Shown here: piece by piece, positions 61,543 through 64,000 of the stretch
How the letters are laid out: the number at the start of each line of letters is the position of its first letter
Position numbering within the stretch: the first letter of the stretch is position 1
NCBI RefSeq assembly: GCF_052116145.1
Contig: NZ_JBQKLQ010000001.1
Span: 682,001-746,000 of the forward strand
DNA length: 64,000 bases
DNA from: Fundicoccus sp052116145
Lineage (GTDB): Bacteria; Bacillota; Bacilli; Lactobacillales; Aerococcaceae
Direction of reading: 5' to 3'
The notes under the pieces: model-generated
The model's database searches: none
Seen by the model: only the letters and a program-made list of their open reading frames with translations
What the model was told of the DNA's origin: nothing
Program-made: the position numbers and the translations under genes

Positions 61543-64000
61543 TTACACATCTAATGGTTGATCGCCAATCAGTACTTGACGTGGTTTACTACCATCTTGA
61601 GCGCCTACATAGCCAATTGCTTCTAAATCATCAATCAATCTGGCCGCTCGGTTGTATCCGATTCGGAACTTTCGCTGTAAGTGAGAAATACTGACTGTCT
61701 CAGCTCCTTTTATGAGTTCTACTGCGTCTTCGAAGTATTCATCTTCTGATAGTTGAGCACTATCCGATGTGTCTTCTTCTAACACCATAATGGTCTCGTC
61801 GTATTCTGCATCTTGTTGATCTTTAATAAATTCAGTAATTCTTTCAACTTCGCTATCTGAGATATAGGCGCCTTGCACACGCACTGGTTTATTCTTACCC
61901 ATTGGTTGGAAAAGCATATCCCCGCGGCCTAATAACTTCTCGGCACCATTACTATCCAGTATAGTTCTCGAATCTGTTCCACTTGATACAGCAAAAGCCA
62001 GTCGTGATGGAACATTCGCCTTGATAATCCCTGTTATAACATCAACAGATGGTCTTTGAGTAGCGATGATCATATGTATTCCTGCTGCTCTGGCCATTTG
62101 TGCAAGTCGAATAATCGCATTTTCAACTTCGTTACTCGCAACCATCATTAAATCAGCTAACTCGTCAATAAAGACAACAATCTTAGGTAAGCGTTCGTAG
62201 CCAGTTCCTTCTTCAGCATTGTATGTATCAATCTGTTCATTATAACTATCAACATTTCGCACACCCGTAGCTGCAAAAAGCTCATAACGTCTTTCCATCT
62301 CTTGGACGATATTATTCAATGCTTTAGCTGCCTTACGCGGATTAGTAACGACGGGCGATAATAAATGAGGAATACCATCGTACATTGTGAGTTCTACTTT
62401 TTTAGGGTCAATCATTAAAAATTTCACTTCATCTGGTTTAGCTTTCATTAACAATGACACGATGATAACATTCATTCCAACCGATTTACCACTTCCCGTT
62501 GCACCAGCCATAAGTAAATGGGGCATTTTGCTTAAATCAGCAAGACAGACTGTTCCAGAAATATCCCGACCTAAAGGAACTTCCAGAATATTCGGACTTT
62601 CCAGACCAGCTTCAATGATTTCTGCAAAAGAAACGGGACTTACTTGATTGTTCGGGACTTCAATTCCAATTAAAGACTTGCCTGGAATTGGTGCTTCCAT
62701 TCGTATGTCTCGTGCCGCCAATGCTAAGGCGATATCATCAGAAAGAGAAACAATTTTACTGACTTTCACACCGATAGCAGGCTCGATTTCGTATTTAGTA
62801 ACGGAAGGTCCTAAATTCGCTTTAACAACGACGGCTTTAACACCAAAACTTTCAAAAGTCTTCTCAAGTTTATCAATATTAATATTAATTCGTTCATATT
62901 CTTCTGATTGATCAACTGGAGCAATTTTATTTAACAATTTCTTGCTTGGAAGTTGATAAGCTTTTGAGCGTTTAGGCTTCTTAACTTCTTGCTTTTGTTT
63001 AGAAGCAGCTTCACTTTCAGATAAAACGACGTCTAAATCATCCTGAGTTAAGTCTTGTTTTTTATTTGATCCTTCTTGCCAATGAGCCGCTGCCATATTA
63101 TTTAATGTTTCTGTTGTTTGACCGGTAGCAGGCATCTCTTCCGGAAGTTCTAGAACTGTTGCGTTTGTTAAACTTTCTTCTGGAGGCGGCGAAGTATTCA
63201 ATGATTCAGCTTGTACAATTGGTATTTGCCTTTGCTTAGTTTCTTCGCTTGATTCCTGACTTCCTTTAACTCTCGAAGTCATATTAGTCATTTCATCGAA
63301 ATAATCTAAGTCTAAGACAAGTGTTTTTCTTTCACTGGCTGCAGTACTAGCTAATGTGTCTCTTGCTGTATAGGGTTGCCAGTTCGTCTTTGTTTCTCTT
63401 TCAATCGACGGCTGATAGCTAGATTCAAAAGTAGCTGATTTAACTTTCGGATCAGCATAATTCGCTACCTTATTTGGCTTAAATAGTTTCTCAAAGAATG
63501 GCGATTTCTGTTCAGTATTTGTCTTTAGCACCTCAATTTCTTCTAACTTATCTTGATTTACCTGTTGAGACGTCACAATTTGAGCTTTCTTTTTCTCAAT
63601 TGCTGGTACGTAATCTTTATCAGTCACTTCCACACGATTAAATACATGCTTAATTTGCTCAAAGTTAGGGAATAAAGCGTTAAAACTTGCGAATAGGCCG
63701 TTCACTAATTGTCGACCGGCTGAAAGTAATTGCTCAATCGAACAATCAACGACCATAAACAAACCAGCAAAAAACAACATAAATACAAGTAAATAAGTTC
63801 CCCACTGACCAAATAAATAACCAAAGCCTGCATAGAAGGTAGCACCTAACATACCTCCACCTAAACTTTGGTAATTTTGACTAGTCAGTAACTCATTTCG
63901 AAAAATATCGAATGTTAGACTGAAAATAGTATTAGCTGTTGCACCTTCACTAAAAAATGTATTGAAATGCAGTAAAGTAGTAATTGATGCCATAACTAAA
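61543..64000 (-). CDS. ftsK: DNA translocase FtsK, 3' part (start outside window)
   Basis: FtsK pumps chromosomal DNA across the closing septum and activates XerD at dif. The frame is open to the last base, so the first membrane segment(s) are missing. Visible here are membrane helices (for example LGATFYAGFGYLFGQWGTYLLVFMLFF) and a long polar linker. The motor domain has MAGATGSGKSVGMNVIIVSLL (Walker A), VFIDELADLM (Walker B) and RPSVDVITGIIKANVPSRLAF. The C-terminal gamma winged helix reads SISHLQRKFRIGYNRAARLIDDLE. Only ~818 residues are visible. xerD lies in the same window (25458-26354). Confidence 0.94.
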   Translation of the reverse strand, partial: LVMASITTLLHFNTFFSEGATANTIFSLTFDIFRNELLTSQNYQSLGGGMLGATFYAGFGYLFGQWGTYLLVFMLFFAGLFMVVDCSIEQLLSAGRQLVNGLFASFNALFPNFEQIKHVFNRVEVTDKDYVPAIEKKKAQIVTSQQVNQDKLEEIEVLKTNTEQKSPFFEKLFKPNKVANYADPKVKSATFESSYQPSIERETKTNWQPYTARDTLASTAASERKTLVLDLDYFDEMTNMTSRVKGSQESSEETKQRQIPIVQAESLNTSPPPEESLTNATVLELPEEMPATGQTTETLNNMAAAHWQEGSNKKQDLTQDDLDVVLSESEAASKQKQEVKKPKRSKAYQLPSKKLLNKIAPVDQSEEYERININIDKLEKTFESFGVKAVVVKANLGPSVTKYEIEPAIGVKVSKIVSLSDDIALALAARDIRMEAPIPGKSLIGIEVPNNQVSPVSFAEIIEAGLESPNILEVPLGRDISGTVCLADLSKMPHLLMAGATGSGKSVGMNVIIVSLLMKAKPDEVKFLMIDPKKVELTMYDGIPHLLSPVVTNPRKAAKALNNIVQEMERRYELFAATGVRNVDSYNEQIDTYNAEEGTGYERLPKIVVFIDELADLMMVASNEVENAIIRLAQMARAAGIHMIIATQRPSVDVITGIIKANVPSRLAFAVSSGTDSRTILDSNGAEKLLGRGDMLFQPMGKNKPVRVQGAYISDSEVERITEFIKDQQDAEYDETIMVLEEDTSDSAQLSEDEYFEDAVELIKGAETVSISHLQRKFRIGYNRAARLIDDLEAIGYVGAQDGSKPRQVLIGDQPLDV

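Overview
The window is a stretch of low-GC, tightly packed bacterial chromosome from a Firmicute, most probably a member of the Lactobacillales. The evidence is the set of neighbouring Bacillus-type gene blocks (recU-ponA, dinG-ypmB-asnS-dnaD, ypiA-ypiB, scpA-scpB with a RibT-like acetyltransferase, dnaE-pfkA-pyk, mutS-mutL, ruvA-ruvB-queA, rodZ-pgsA-cinA-recA-rny), AGGAGG-type ribosome binding sites, sigma-A type promoters, a CGAAC-N4-GTTCG LexA box and a KSKGKW-type signal peptide. I cannot name the genus; an Aerococcaceae- or Carnobacteriaceae-like lactic acid bacterium is a guess. Almost everything is on the minus strand. Only recU-pbp1A, a ferredoxin and a YjzD-like membrane peptide are on the plus strand.

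Layout. 1-656: 5' part of the trigger factor gene, divergent from recU-pbp1A (890-4038). 4067-5800: a complete insertion sequence with one transposase. 5881-14323: a minus-strand series ypiA, ypiB, cca, dinG, ypmB, asnS, dnaD, with a terminator-like hairpin before dnaD. 14324-14706: non-coding. 14707-18725: HU, the GTPase Der, S1-domain protein RpsA, cytidylate kinase. 18831-20760: LysM membrane protein, ferredoxin, and an FMN-riboswitch-controlled riboflavin transporter RibU. 20803-23347: GNAT-scpA-scpB-rluB. 23430-27233: cvfB-xerD-deoB-punA. 27411-33683: dnaE, pfkA, pyk. 33833-34021: yjzD-like. 34095-42636: ymdB-mutS-mutL-msrB-ruvA-ruvB-queA. 42858-49118: a luciferase-like monooxygenase, rny, recA, cinA, pgsA. 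49128-52815: rodZ-like gene and two M16 peptidase homologues. 52920-57804: nucleoside ABC transporter bmpA-nupO-nupP-nupQ. 57978-61247: a LysM/serine-hydrolase surface protein and a second bmpA. 61543-64000: ftsK, cut by the window edge.

How the genes work together. Three themes recur: genome maintenance (RecU, DinG, HU, XerD, FtsK, ScpA/ScpB, RuvAB, MutSL, RecA, DnaE, DnaD), cell-envelope growth (PBP1A, RodZ, PgsA, the two LysM proteins) and nucleoside/energy metabolism (BMP transporter, PunA, DeoB, PfkA, Pyk). Nucleosides imported by the BMP transporter could be phosphorolysed by PunA and their pentose phosphate passed through DeoB to glycolysis.

Most of the window is ordinary core genome, and I found no clearly undescribed multi-gene system. 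The points most worth a second look are: a DinG protein that has lost the Walker A, DEAH and arginine-finger motifs but keeps a complete DEDDh exonuclease; two BMP-family binding proteins that both lack a lipobox cysteine, flanking a LysM-anchored class-A-beta-lactamase-fold protein; an msrB gene inside the DNA repair operon; a very long terminator hairpin after pyk; and several probable operators.
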